NCBI GenBank assembly: GCA_964572965.1
Contig: CAZNHL010000022.1
Location: 1-53,267, forward strand
Direction: 5' to 3'
Length of the DNA: 53,267 nucleotides
From: CAZNHL01 sp964572965
GTDB taxonomy: Bacteria; Bacteroidota; Bacteroidia; Cytophagales; UBA9547
Positions within the stretch are counted from its first letter, which is position 1. Each line of letters begins with the position of its first letter. Below are positions 1 through 8,857 of the stretch, piece after piece. Below the pieces are notes generated by a model that was given only the letters and a program-made list of their open reading frames with translations, was not told the origin of the DNA and searched no databases. Made by a program: the position numbers and the translations under genes.

Positions 1-38
1 ACAATGGCCTTACTGCTATTAAAGCACAAGGCCATTGT
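1..38. repeat. 11-bp inverted repeat at the window edge
   Basis: Bases 1-11 (acaatggcctt) are the exact reverse complement of bases 28-38, with 16 bases between. The right arm lies in the last sense codons of the aldehyde dehydrogenase gene and the stop codon falls in the loop. A fold-back exactly at a sequence end is typical of a chimeric read or contig-end artefact, so the stop codon here is not trustworthy. Confidence 0.6.
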
Positions 39-1098
39 GATAGTTTTTAACAGCAGCGCTGTCTATCATGGGACCAACAAGAATACCTTCCTGTAAGGGG
101 TTGCCGATTGGGATACGTTTATAAATGCTTACCAGGCGTGTTTTGATTTGCTCATAAACATTTTCATGAACAATAAGGCGGCGGGTAGACGTACAGCGTT
201 GCCCGCAGGTTCCCACTGCACCAAAAGTTACTGCGTGAATAGCCATGTCAATATTGGCATGAGCAGTAATAATGATTGCATTATTGCCCCCTAATTCTAA
301 TAAAGAACGCCCTAAACGTTCGGCTACAACTTTGCCTACTTGAAGACCCATTCGGGTAGAGCCTGTAGCAGAAACCAAAGGAACATGTTTGTCCTTCGCC
401 AGTAGTTCACCTATGCCCGCGTCACCTATGATCAGGTTGAAAACGCCTTCAGGTACATTATTTTTTCTTAAAACTTCTCCGATCAGATGCTGACATGCTA
501 AAGCTGTCAGTGGTGTCTTTTCAGAAGGCTTCCATATCATTACATCACCACAAATAGCGGCTAACATCGCATTCCATGACCACACTGCAACCGGGAAATT
601 GAAGGCACTGATAATACCGACAGTTCCAAGCGGATGATATTGCTCGTACATGCGGTGATTGGGACGCTCAGAATGCATGGTTTGTCCGCACAACTGACGG
701 GAAAGGCCAACGGCATAATCGCAAACGTCAATCATTTCCTGTACTTCTCCCAAGCCTTCCTGAAGCAGTTTGCCCATTTCTAATGTGACAAGTGTACCCA
801 GTTGCTGTTTATACTTTCTTAGTTCTTCTCCAATCTGGCGCACAACTTCACCTCTTTTTGGGGCAGGCCATTTTCTCCATTCTGCAAAAGCTTCCTGTGC
901 TTTACCCGATACATAACTGTAATCCTTTTCTGATGCAAACTCTACTTCGGCAAGCGTAGCGGAGTCAATCGGAGATACAACAAGTTTCACCTCTTTACTA
1001 TGTCCTGTCTTGCCGAAAATGGTGCCGGTTGACCAGGAAGGGTTCAAAGCTGTGATGCCTAATTGTTGTAAAATAGATTTTGTATCAATAGTAGCCAT
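19..1098 (-). CDS. Aldehyde dehydrogenase, ALDH7/aminoadipate-semialdehyde type, C-terminus missing
   Basis: NAD(P)-dependent oxidation of an aldehyde to a carboxylate. The 359 residues cover the coenzyme-binding domain and the start of the catalytic domain: the ISAFNFPVAVWSWN segment, WKPSEKTPL, the SATGSTRMG nucleotide-binding turn, ELGGNN with the general-base Glu, and GQRCTSTRR with the catalytic Cys. ALDH7-family enzymes are about 500-510 residues, so roughly 150 are absent. The frame stops inside an inverted repeat at the window edge. The ELGGNNAII and GQRCTSTRR wording fits ALDH7A1-like enzymes (alpha-aminoadipate semialdehyde/piperideine-6-carboxylate oxidation), but the substrate is inferred. 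The ATG at 1098 lies about 27 bases from a TAnnTTTG box. It appears monocistronic. Confidence 0.85.
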   Translation of the reverse strand: MATIDTKSILQQLGITALNPSWSTGTIFGKTGHSKEVKLVVSPIDSATLAEVEFASEKDYSYVSGKAQEAFAEWRKWPAPKRGEVVRQIGEELRKYKQQLGTLVTLEMGKLLQEGLGEVQEMIDVCDYAVGLSRQLCGQTMHSERPNHRMYEQYHPLGTVGIISAFNFPVAVWSWNAMLAAICGDVMIWKPSEKTPLTALACQHLIGEVLRKNNVPEGVFNLIIGDAGIGELLAKDKHVPLVSATGSTRMGLQVGKVVAERLGRSLLELGGNNAIIITAHANIDMAIHAVTFGAVGTCGQRCTSTRRLIVHENVYEQIKTRLVSIYKRIPIGNPLQEGILVGPMIDSAAVKNYHNGLVL

Positions 1099-1124
1099 GA
1101 TTCTTTTTAAAATGTATACTTATG

Positions 1125-1132
1125 CAAAAGTA
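1125..1132 (-). promoter_or_regulatory. Bacteroidota -7 promoter box (TACTTTTG)
   Basis: Read on the minus strand this is TACTTTTG, a full match to the Bacteroidota sigma-A -7 consensus TAnnTTTG, 27 bases upstream of the aldehyde dehydrogenase ATG. No clear -33 TTTG is seen at the usual 19-21 base spacing. Confidence 0.5.
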
Positions 1133-1259
1133 AAAGGTTTTTTGTATTTAATACGGAATGCGGAAGGCATTATGCAGAATGCTAAGCGCTTAATGTGTTA
1201 ATCTCTGAACAGAAAAATTTCTGCTTAATTTTATAATACTACAATCTTTTAATTATTAG

Positions 1260-2138
1260 TTACTTACGTATTCCGGCCAGATATACTCCGCCAATAATCA
1301 TCAGTGAAAAAGAAAGCTTTTCCCAAGTCATAATATCTTTACCTAAGAGGACGGCAAAAAAGGAAGCGATCATCGGGATAAAGTAAATGTATATGCCGGC
1401 TACTTCTGGCTGAATGTATTTTAATGCCCAGGTGTTGACTGAATATGCCAGGATAGTGGCTCCCAGCACCACAAAGCCTAAAGCAAACCATGCTTCGCCA
1501 GTGAATGTTTCCCAGGCAATGCCATTGAAGTCGCTCCATGCAAAAGGCATCACTATTGGTATAGCCAGCGTGAAAAGCCAGAAAAGCACTGTAAAAGGAT
1601 TGTACTTGCGCATCAGAGGCGTTGCAATCACCATAAATATACCGTAGCATGTTGCATTGCAGATAATGAGTATGTCGCCGAAAAGCGTACTGCTATTCAT
1701 ACCAAAGCCTTTGCCGGATAAGAGCAGGAAAGCCCCGCTTGCACCTAAGGAAACACCAATAATATTAGTGATAGTCAGTTTGGTCTTCAGCACCAGAAAC
1801 GAGATCACAGTGACCATGATCGGGGTCATCAATGTGAGCACGGCAGCATTGATAGGTGTAGTATGGTGCAGGCCATTGAAAAAGAAAAGCTGATTAGCAG
1901 CAATGCCCGTCAGTGCAGAAAAGAACAAGCGGAGATAGTCTTTCCTTTCAATAAAAAAACTTTTGGTGACAAAATGGTTGATAATCAGAAAGAACAAAGA
2001 TGCAGAAATGCCCCGGATTAATATAATGGCAGATGGCAACACAAAATGTGGCATCAGCAATTTCGCAATGGTATAATGAGCGCCATTAACCAGTGCAATC
2101 AGGGTAAGTGCAATATGGGCTTTCCGCACAGGATTCAT
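1260..2138 (-). CDS. EamA/DMT-family transporter
   Basis: Inner-membrane protein of the drug/metabolite transporter superfamily. Its 292 residues form about ten hydrophobic segments arranged as two EamA halves (roughly residues 8-135 and 150-290), with short cytoplasmic loops and a basic C-terminus (AGIRK). Family members export amino acids, nucleosides or other small metabolites; the substrate cannot be told here. The length is normal and no defect is seen. It is separated from the aldehyde dehydrogenase gene by about 160 bases with its own promoter-like box, so it is probably an independent unit. Confidence 0.85.
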   Translation of the reverse strand: MNPVRKAHIALTLIALVNGAHYTIAKLLMPHFVLPSAIILIRGISASLFFLIINHFVTKSFFIERKDYLRLFFSALTGIAANQLFFFNGLHHTTPINAAVLTLMTPIMVTVISFLVLKTKLTITNIIGVSLGASGAFLLLSGKGFGMNSSTLFGDILIICNATCYGIFMVIATPLMRKYNPFTVLFWLFTLAIPIVMPFAWSDFNGIAWETFTGEAWFALGFVVLGATILAYSVNTWALKYIQPEVAGIYIYFIPMIASFFAVLLGKDIMTWEKLSFSLMIIGGVYLAGIRK

Positions 2139-2142
2139 TGGG

Positions 2143-2150
2143 CAAAAGTA
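2143..2150 (-). promoter_or_regulatory. -7 promoter box very close to the EamA start
   Basis: The minus strand reads TACTTTTG, a full TAnnTTTG match, ending only 4 bases before the ATG at 2138. With the usual 5-7 base distance from box to transcription start, the mRNA would begin at or next to the ATG, giving a leaderless or nearly leaderless transcript. The same GCAAAAGTA string (plus strand) precedes the aldehyde dehydrogenase and the lipoprotein at 24266. Confidence 0.45.
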
Positions 2151-2272
2151 ACTAGATTTTTATTTAAAATCGGGTTTGACAGATAATCGTTATTTAGTGT
2201 TCTAATGGTTTTTGTTCTCCATTTAATAGATATAATGATTATATTGCGTCCCCCTATTAACATGTTGTTCAA

Positions 2273-3706
2273 ATGCTCTTTAACTCCTTAGAGTTCGTTG
2301 TCTTTTTCCCAATAATTACACTGATCTATTTTTTGATCCCGCATAAATACAGGTGGTTTCACTTACTGGTAGCTAGTTGTGCTTTTTATATGGCATTTAT
2401 TCCGGTATACATATTAATCCTGTTTTTTACCATTATCATAGACTATTATGCCGGGATTCTGATAGAGGATGCCTCGCCACGGCGGAAGAAGATGCTTCTA
2501 AGTTTAAGTATTATTGCTAATGTTGGTGTTTTGGCTGTTTTTAAATATTATAATTTCTTTATCGATAATATGAACGATCTGCTTCATACAATGGGGTATA
2601 GTAGTTCTTGGGCTTATTTGGGGATTATTCTTCCTATCGGCTTGTCTTTTCATACTTTTCAGGCGATGAGTTATACTTTCGAGGTATATTATGGACGGCA
2701 AAAAGCAGAAAGACACTTGGGGATTTATTCACTTTATGTAATGTATTATCCACAATTGGTAGCAGGACCCATTGAGCGTCCTCAAAATATTTTATATCAG
2801 TTTAAAATTCCTCATTTTTTTGAATCACAAAGAGTAACTAGCGGACTGATTCTTATGATGTGGGGTATGCTTAAAAAGGTTGTTATTGCCGATAAACTGG
2901 CTTTTTTTGCAGACCGATTGTTTGAAAGTCCTGAAAAATATGAAGGCCCTTCGGTTTTTATCGGGATTGTGTTTTTTGCTTTTCAGATTTATTGCGATTT
3001 CTCCGGGTACTCAGATATTGCACGGGGAGCTTCCAGAGTTATGGGAATTGAATTAATGATTAATTTCAAGCAACCCTATTTGTCCCGTTCCATTCATGAA
3101 TTTTGGCAAAGATGGCATATCTCTCTCTCAACCTGGTTTCGGGATTATGTTTATATTCCTTTAGGGGGAAACAGAAAAGGAAAGTTGATCTGGATTCGAA
3201 ACCTGATGATAGTATTCATAATAAGTGGGCTTTGGCATGGGTCTAGCTGGAATTTTGTCATATGGGGCTTACTTCATGGCTTATTCACTGTAGGTTATTT
3301 GCTGTTTTTTGCAAATGGCAAAAAAGGAAGTAATCTGGCAATTTCTTCATTAGGAGGGATGGCTCTGACATTTGGCCTTGTATCTTTAGCCTGGGTGTTT
3401 TTCAGAGCTAAAACTTTTACAGAAGCCTCGGCGGTTTTAAGCCAGCTTACCCATGGCTGGGGTAGTTTGTCGTCATACTCACCTGCAGTAATTGGATTAG
3501 GGTATCCTATATATACATTATTGATTTCTCTGTCTTTGGTTATTGGATTAATGCTTGTGGAATATTTCTCTAGGGATGAAAGTGTCGAAGATATTATAAT
3601 TCGTCAGGCTTGGTATAAAAGGTATGCGATATATTATTCGGCCTTTATATTATTATATTTATTAGGGGTATTTAAACAATCGAGTTTTATCTATTTTCAA
3701 TTTTAA
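2273..3706 (+). CDS. MBOAT-family O-acyltransferase (AlgI/DltB-like)
   Basis: Multipass inner-membrane acyltransferase of 477 residues with about eleven hydrophobic segments. It has the AlgI-type N-terminus (LEFVVFFPII), the QLVAGPIERP segment, the RWHISLSTWFRDYVYIPLGG block, and the GLWHGSSWNFVIWG block carrying the conserved active-site His. AlgI-type proteins pass acetyl groups across the membrane to modify exported polysaccharides. The next gene, 14 bases downstream, encodes a membrane-anchored SGNH-like protein, the usual partner that completes periplasmic transfer. The acceptor polysaccharide is unknown. An alternative is acylation of a teichoic-acid-like polymer or protein, which is unlikely in this phylum. 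Confidence 0.9.
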   Translation: MLFNSLEFVVFFPIITLIYFLIPHKYRWFHLLVASCAFYMAFIPVYILILFFTIIIDYYAGILIEDASPRRKKMLLSLSIIANVGVLAVFKYYNFFIDNMNDLLHTMGYSSSWAYLGIILPIGLSFHTFQAMSYTFEVYYGRQKAERHLGIYSLYVMYYPQLVAGPIERPQNILYQFKIPHFFESQRVTSGLILMMWGMLKKVVIADKLAFFADRLFESPEKYEGPSVFIGIVFFAFQIYCDFSGYSDIARGASRVMGIELMINFKQPYLSRSIHEFWQRWHISLSTWFRDYVYIPLGGNRKGKLIWIRNLMIVFIISGLWHGSSWNFVIWGLLHGLFTVGYLLFFANGKKGSNLAISSLGGMALTFGLVSLAWVFFRAKTFTEASAVLSQLTHGWGSLSSYSPAVIGLGYPIYTLLISLSLVIGLMLVEYFSRDESVEDIIIRQAWYKRYAIYYSAFILLYLLGVFKQSSFIYFQF

Positions 3707-3720
3707 TCACTTAGAATTTG

Positions 3721-4848
3721 ATGAGAAAATATATCATAAAGATTGTCTTGCTTTTTGCTCCGTTATTGCTGATTGTTTTTTCTGTTAATTATCTAAAAGA
3801 TCCTGGTCAGGTATTTAACGACAGATCTAAAAAAGCTGCTATACTAGTAGCCGACGGTAATAATGTACAGTTAATTTCTATGCCGGCATATTGGGGTAAA
3901 TTTCAGGAAGAATTTCTTACATACTCAGCCGAAGCAAAAAAGACTAAAGCATCCTGGGCATTATGGGGGTCCAGCAGGGCGTCGGAAGTAACCCCGTCTA
4001 TGATAGGTAAAAAGGATTTACATAATTATATACTTCCTGGAGCAAGTATTCTTGATTATATAGGTTTGTTTAATCTTTGCGAAGAGAAAAACTATTTTCC
4101 AGATACCCTTATCATAAGTATTGATCCTTGGATTAATTATGCAAGGAAGCTGGAATCGATACAAAATGCGGTATATTATATTCCTGATGTTAATGCAAAA
4201 GTAAAGAGCTATTCAGGATTAAATAAATACATAAATAATAATAAAAGACTATTTGATTTTGATCCTCGTTTTTATGAAATCAATGAGGCTGAGAAAGGAG
4301 GGGATTATGAGGCTATTTTCTCCCATATGTTTTCGCCATCCTATTTCCAGTCGTCGTTAAAAGTTCTTACCAAGGCCGATGGTGTCAGCACACAATACTT
4401 CTATCAAAAAGGTGCTTTTGTCATAAGGAAAGATGGTGGATACTCTTTAATGGAATGGAGTCCGGAATTAGCGGCTTCGGCTGCAGAAGAAGCCGCAACT
4501 TATAAGAAAATGTGCGGAGATAATTTTTTTTGCGGCTCTTGTCTGAAAAAGCCTCATCTGAAAAATTTAGAAGCGCTAATCCAGGCATTACAGAAGCGTG
4601 GTGTTGTTGTATGCTTGTTTATAAGTCCGGTACACCCGTCAGTATATCCGTCTTCAAATAAAACTCATAGTAGTGTTTTGGAGGAATATCTGGTGAAGTT
4701 GTCTCGCGATATGGGAATTTGTCTTGTCGGTTCTTATAACCCTTACCGTTATCCGGAGTTGGTAACATATTCTTATTTTTTAGATCCATATCATATCAGT
4801 TCGAAAGGAATGGAAATTGTGACGAAAAATTTTACGGCAAAACCATAA
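3721..4848 (+). CDS. SGNH-like membrane-anchored protein, MBOAT partner (AlgJ/AlgX-like)
   Basis: A 375-residue protein with an N-terminal membrane anchor or signal (residues about 5-24) and an extracytoplasmic domain. Motifs fit an SGNH/GDSL-like fold: WALWGSSRASEV for block I (GSS in place of GDS), IISIDPW in the middle, and DPYHISSKGM near the C-terminus as the Asp-x-x-His block. A C-x5-C-x2-C cluster (MCGDNFFCGSC) sits around residue 265-275. Proteins of this type work with MBOAT acyltransferases to O-acetylate exopolysaccharide in the periplasm. The coupling is supported by the 14-base spacing to the MBOAT gene. I chose the ATG at 3721; a TTG lies one codon earlier. No family-specific name is recognised. 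Confidence 0.7.
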   Translation: MRKYIIKIVLLFAPLLLIVFSVNYLKDPGQVFNDRSKKAAILVADGNNVQLISMPAYWGKFQEEFLTYSAEAKKTKASWALWGSSRASEVTPSMIGKKDLHNYILPGASILDYIGLFNLCEEKNYFPDTLIISIDPWINYARKLESIQNAVYYIPDVNAKVKSYSGLNKYINNNKRLFDFDPRFYEINEAEKGGDYEAIFSHMFSPSYFQSSLKVLTKADGVSTQYFYQKGAFVIRKDGGYSLMEWSPELAASAAEEAATYKKMCGDNFFCGSCLKKPHLKNLEALIQALQKRGVVVCLFISPVHPSVYPSSNKTHSSVLEEYLVKLSRDMGICLVGSYNPYRYPELVTYSYFLDPYHISSKGMEIVTKNFTAKP

Positions 4849-4889
4849 TGCTTTTGAGTTTGTTATCAAACAGATAATCTCGTTACTCT

Positions 4890-6153
4890 ATGTTTAATCC
4901 CAACACACCATTAGCAGAACGCATGCGCCCTGACAGGCTGGAAGACTATGCGGGACAGCAACATTTACTGGGGAAAGGTTCTTTTCTTCGTAAAGCCATT
5001 GAAATGGGGCTCGGTACCTTCCATGATTTTGTGGGGGCCTCCGGGTGTTGGAAAAACTACACTCGCTTTATTGATTGCCCGTTATATCAAAGCTGAATTT
5101 TATACACTGAGTGCAATCAGTTCCGGAGTAAAGGATGTACGTGAAGTAATAGATAAAGCAAAGTACCACGCTAAGACAATCCTTTTTATAGATGAGATCC
5201 ATCGTTTCAGCAAGTCGCAACAAGACGCCTTGCTGGGAGCTGTTGAAAAGGGAACAATTACCTTAATAGGTGCCACAACAGAAAATCCTTCTTTTGAGGT
5301 CATCTCAGCATTGCTTTCCCGTTGTCAGGTTTATACTTTAAAACCTTTGACAGAGGAAGAGCAGCTTGCTTTGCTGAAGAAAGCCGCAGAGGAAGACGAA
5401 GCCCTGAATAAGAAAAAGATTGTTATTAAAGAGCATACTGCTTTGCTGGGGTTGGCCGGAGGAGATGCGAGAAAGTTGCTGAATCTTTTTGAACTGGTAT
5501 GCGGCGAGTCTGATGATGTTGAAGTGACTGATGCTATGGTAATGGATATTGCGCAGCAGAAAATTGCGCTGTATGATAAAGGAGGAGAACAACATTATGA
5601 TATCATTTCTGTATTCATAAAATCAATAAGAGGAAGTGATCCTAATGCGGCCATTTATTGGCTGGCCAGAATGATTGAAGGCGGAGAAGATCTGAAATTT
5701 ATTGCCAGGCGTTTACTGATTCTGGCTTCGGAGGATATAGGTAATGCCAATTCAAATGCCTTGCTGATGGCTAATGAATGTTTTCAGGCAGTGAATGTAA
5801 TCGGTTATCCCGAGTCAGAAATTATACTGGCTCAATGTGTGATTTACCTGGCTAACTCTCCGAAGAGTAACGCATCATACCTTGCAATCAAGAAAGCCCG
5901 TGCTTTTGTGAAAGAAACAGGCAATCTGCCCGTACCTTTACATTTAAGAAATGCTCCGACCAGCTTTATGAAAAAAGAAGGCTATGGTAAGGGTTATCAA
6001 CATGCTCACGATTTTCCCGGAAACTTTGTGATTCAGGAATTCCTCCCTAAAGAAATTTCAGGAACAAAACTATATGAACCCGGCGATAACGCCCGTGAAC
6101 GTGAGTTCAGAGAAAGGCTGAAAACCCTTTGGAAAGGGAAGTATGGATATTAG
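4890..6153 (+). CDS. rarA: Replication-associated recombination protein A (RarA/MgsA), frameshifted
   Basis: AAA+ clamp-loader-like ATPase (MgsA/WRNIP1 family) acting at stalled replication forks. The first 39 codons (start MFNPNTPLAERMRPDRL) are in one frame; from the Walker A region (WGPPGVGKTT) to the end the protein is in the +1 frame. The change lies in GGGG at 5006-5009: removing one G gives EMGSVPSMILWGPPG and a continuous 420-residue protein, the normal family length. Walker B is FIDEIHRF, sensor 1 is GATTENPSFE, and the C-terminal MgsA oligomerisation domain is intact. As written the gene would not give full-length protein. An isolated indel in an otherwise well-conserved gene could be a sequencing error; a true mutation cannot be excluded. 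The following gene is convergent. Confidence 0.88.
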
Positions 6154-6200
6154 AAGTTTTTTGTTACAGGTTATGTAATGTAACTGATTTGGGCGAAGTT

Positions 6201-6334
6201 AGGTAGCTGAGCGTAGCCGCAGCTAGAGGTCGTTTTGACTACGCTCAACTACCAGGTTAATGGTACTTATATTACATCGTTTCAATGGTAGCTGAGCTTG
6301 CCGAAATCAGGTAGCTCAGCATAGCCGCAGCTAA
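6201..6334. repeat. Cluster of REP-like repeats between convergent genes
   Basis: At least four copies of a core close to GGTAGCTGAGCGTAG occur here: plus-strand copies at 6202-6216, 6287-6300 and 6310-6324 and an inverted copy at 6239-6253. The first and inverted copies form a 15-bp imperfect hairpin (one mismatch, 22-base loop). A second hairpin can form between gctgagc (6290-6296) and gctcagc (6314-6320). The last copy contains the stop codon of the pirin gene (6331-6333). Similar 'ctgagcgtagtcgaa' strings are dispersed in many Bacteroidota genomes. The cluster may also act as a terminator between rarA and pirin. Confidence 0.65.
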
Positions 6335-7188
6335 AACTCCAGTGTTCCGAATTTTCCTTCTTCGTAATCTTTGAAAGCCTGATCTATTTCTTCGTTAGTA
6401 TTCATAACGAAGTTACCTTTGGCTGTAACAGGTTCATCGATTGGTAAGGCGCTTAGTAGAAGGATCTGAGAATCTTCGTTCGTAGCAATTGTAAACTCGT
6501 CGCCTTCTTTTTCAAATACAATCAGGTTGTGTTCTTCTACAGAATTTATGTCTTCAATCGTTACTCTTCCGTGGGCAACATACAATAACGTCCAGTAGCC
6601 TTCAGGTACTTTGATGTCAAACTCTTTTCCATTTTTGATTTCTCCCACAGCAGTAATAACAGGTGTGTAGCTGATATTAATAGGGCCGGTTTTGCCGTCA
6701 AGAGTACCGCTTACTAATCTGAGGTTTACGCCTTCCTGTTCAAATACCAGAGGCATTTGTTCCTTGGTAGTATGCTGGTATTGGGGCTCGTCCCATTTGT
6801 TGGCAGCTGGCACATTTACCCAAAGCTGCAGGAATTCATTTAAGTCTCCTTTGTTTTGAAGGATTTGAGATGGCCCTTCGCTGTGAAGAATCCCTTTTCC
6901 TGCAAACATCCATTGGGCATCACCTGCTTTCAGTATTTGATCATTACCGGCATTGTCTTTATGATGACTGTTGCCCTGTAGCACAAAAGTTACCGGAGCA
7001 AAACCTCTGTGTGGGTGTGGCATAATGCGGTCTTCGGTGTTGCTTTGCACAGTTTCCGGCCCACCGTGGTGAAGTACGATGAATGGATTGGCAAACCGAA
7101 ATTTGGAATGCGGAAGTGGTTGAAGGATTTTCTCCGTAGGAGTAATCATTTTTTCTTTTCCTTCAAGGATGTGAGCAATTTTCTTCAT
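6331..7188 (-). CDS. Pirin family protein
   Basis: Bicupin protein of 285 residues. The N-terminal cupin carries the metal-binding set MPHPHRGF (two His) and GILHSEGPS (His and Glu), the four ligands expected for a pirin Fe site. The C-terminal cupin begins around residue 170. Bacterial pirins include quercetin 2,3-dioxygenases and redox-sensing proteins that bind metabolic enzymes; which role applies cannot be read from sequence. The length is normal. Its stop codon lies inside a repeat copy, so the final residues may have been altered by repeat insertion. The upstream 257 bases are shared with the divergent dehydrogenase gene. Confidence 0.88.
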   Translation of the reverse strand: MKKIAHILEGKEKMITPTEKILQPLPHSKFRFANPFIVLHHGGPETVQSNTEDRIMPHPHRGFAPVTFVLQGNSHHKDNAGNDQILKAGDAQWMFAGKGILHSEGPSQILQNKGDLNEFLQLWVNVPAANKWDEPQYQHTTKEQMPLVFEQEGVNLRLVSGTLDGKTGPINISYTPVITAVGEIKNGKEFDIKVPEGYWTLLYVAHGRVTIEDINSVEEHNLIVFEKEGDEFTIATNEDSQILLLSALPIDEPVTAKGNFVMNTNEEIDQAFKDYEEGKFGTLEF

Positions 7189-7445
7189 AGAAATGAACGC
7201 TAATATTGTATGGTAATTTACTTATTCAGGTTTATAAATCCATTTGTTTAAGATAGAAAATCAGTAAGTTGTCCGTCATGTTTTTTATGAAGCAATGGTA
7301 AATAAAATCCTGTTTTGAGTCTTGTTTTTTCCATGACATTAGTCGGTTTTTTTAGTGCAAATTTATATTGAAATTATACTGTAAAAAAGTATCCTTTTAT
7401 CGGTCTTCTTTACGTATACCGCTATAAGAACTAAATTTTTAGATC

Positions 7446-8720
7446 ATGGGCTATTTAGAACCTGCACCTATACATGGCGCTGAAAATCCACTTGATTCAA
7501 TGATGTCGCGGTTTAAGGTTGCGGCAGAAATTTTAGGCCTCGATGATGAGACGTATAACGTTCTTAAAAGCGCAGACAGACAAATTATCGTCTCACTTCC
7601 TGTTACAATGGACAACGGTAAAGTTCGTGTTTTTGAAGGTTACCGCGTTATCCACTCTACTATATTAGGCCCGGCTAAAGGCGGAATTCGCTTTGATATG
7701 GGTGTTTCGTTGGATGAAGTAAGGGCTTTAGCCGCCTGGATGACCTGGAAATGTGCTGTGGTTGATTTACCTTATGGTGGTGCAAAAGGTGGAGTAATTT
7801 GTGATCCGAGAAGCATGTCGGCAGGTGAGCGAGAACGTTTAGTGAGAGCTTATACAGCAGCTTTAAGAGACGTGTTCGGGCCTGATAAAGATATTCCTGC
7901 ACCGGATATGGGCACCAGTGCAATTGAAATGGCCTGGCTGATGGATGAATATTCAAAAGGAGTCGGAATGACATCGCATGCAGTGGTGACTGGTAAGCCT
8001 TTGGTTTTGGGAGGTTCACTGGGAAGGGTTGAAGCTACTGGCCGTGGAGTGATGGTTTCTGCTTTCGGAGCAATGGAAAAATTACGGATTGTACCTACCA
8101 AGGCTTCTTGTGTTGTACAGGGTTTTGGAAATGTTGGCTCCAATGCCGCCAAATTACTTTGGGAACGGGGAGTAACTATCAAAGGGATCAGTGATGTGAA
8201 TAGCGCTTACTGGAATGATAATGGGATTGACATAGAGGCTGCTATGGCTTATTCTTTCAATAATAAAGGAACACTGAATGGCTTTAAAGGAGCAGAAGTA
8301 ATCAGTAATGATGAACTGCTTACTTCAAAAGTAGACATTGTGGTACCTGCTGCAAAAGAAGATGTAATCACGGGTAAGAACGCAGATAAAATTCAGGCAA
8401 GATTAATTGTTGAAGGGGCAAACGGACCTACTTCGGCAAATGCTGATGATATTATCAATAGTAAAGGAATTATGGTGGTTCCGGATATTCTGGCCAATGC
8501 CGGTGGTGTAACTGTGTCATATTTCGAGTGGGTGCAGAACCGCCTGGGTTATAAATGGTCTCTGGATAGAATTGAAAGACGTACCGACAGAATTATGCAG
8601 GATGCATTTGAGCGGGTATATACTACTGCACAACAACATAAAGTGCCAATGAGGATTGCCGCTTATATAGTAGCAATAGACAAAGTGGCCAAAACGTATA
8701 AGTTCAGAGGAGGTTTTTAA
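7446..8720 (+). CDS. Glu/Leu/Phe/Val dehydrogenase (glutamate dehydrogenase type)
   Basis: Oxidative deamination or reductive amination of an L-amino acid with NAD(P). It is a 424-residue protein of normal length for hexameric GDH. The catalytic region PYGGAKGGV has the catalytic Lys at residue 114, PAPDMGTS follows, and the Rossmann domain contains VQGFGNVGSN (dinucleotide-binding Gly motif). The ending with TYKFRGGF is common in this group. Glutamate is the most likely substrate, but sequence alone does not exclude branched-chain amino acids. A strong terminator follows, and the gene is divergent from pirin, so it is likely a single-gene unit. Confidence 0.9.
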   Translation: MGYLEPAPIHGAENPLDSMMSRFKVAAEILGLDDETYNVLKSADRQIIVSLPVTMDNGKVRVFEGYRVIHSTILGPAKGGIRFDMGVSLDEVRALAAWMTWKCAVVDLPYGGAKGGVICDPRSMSAGERERLVRAYTAALRDVFGPDKDIPAPDMGTSAIEMAWLMDEYSKGVGMTSHAVVTGKPLVLGGSLGRVEATGRGVMVSAFGAMEKLRIVPTKASCVVQGFGNVGSNAAKLLWERGVTIKGISDVNSAYWNDNGIDIEAAMAYSFNNKGTLNGFKGAEVISNDELLTSKVDIVVPAAKEDVITGKNADKIQARLIVEGANGPTSANADDIINSKGIMVVPDILANAGGVTVSYFEWVQNRLGYKWSLDRIERRTDRIMQDAFERVYTTAQQHKVPMRIAAYIVAIDKVAKTYKFRGGF

Positions 8721-8751
8721 GGTTTATTTTGCTCTCTTATATATGTTCCCG

Positions 8752-8785
8752 CACCCACCTGTCAAAAGGTGGGTGTTTGTTTTTT
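8752..8785 (+). terminator. Intrinsic terminator of the dehydrogenase gene
   Basis: Perfect 9-bp stem CACCCACCT (8752-8760) with AGGTGGGTG (8767-8775), a 6-base loop and a T-rich tail, starting 31 bases after the stop codon. Confidence 0.85.
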
Positions 8786-8857
8786 GTCAGAAATACAGAT
8801 TCATTTTTTTACCTAATCTTTCTTTTTTATCTTTAAGGCGGATTAGTTTGAATTTTT

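Noticed and set aside
6181..6340. CRISPR-like array
   Set aside because: The repeated core occurs in both orientations with irregular spacing of 20-70 bases, so there are no regular spacers.
7358..7365. A TAnnTTTG match on the minus strand as the pirin promoter
   Set aside because: It lies about 170 bases upstream of the pirin start with no -33 partner, so it is too far and too weak to assign.
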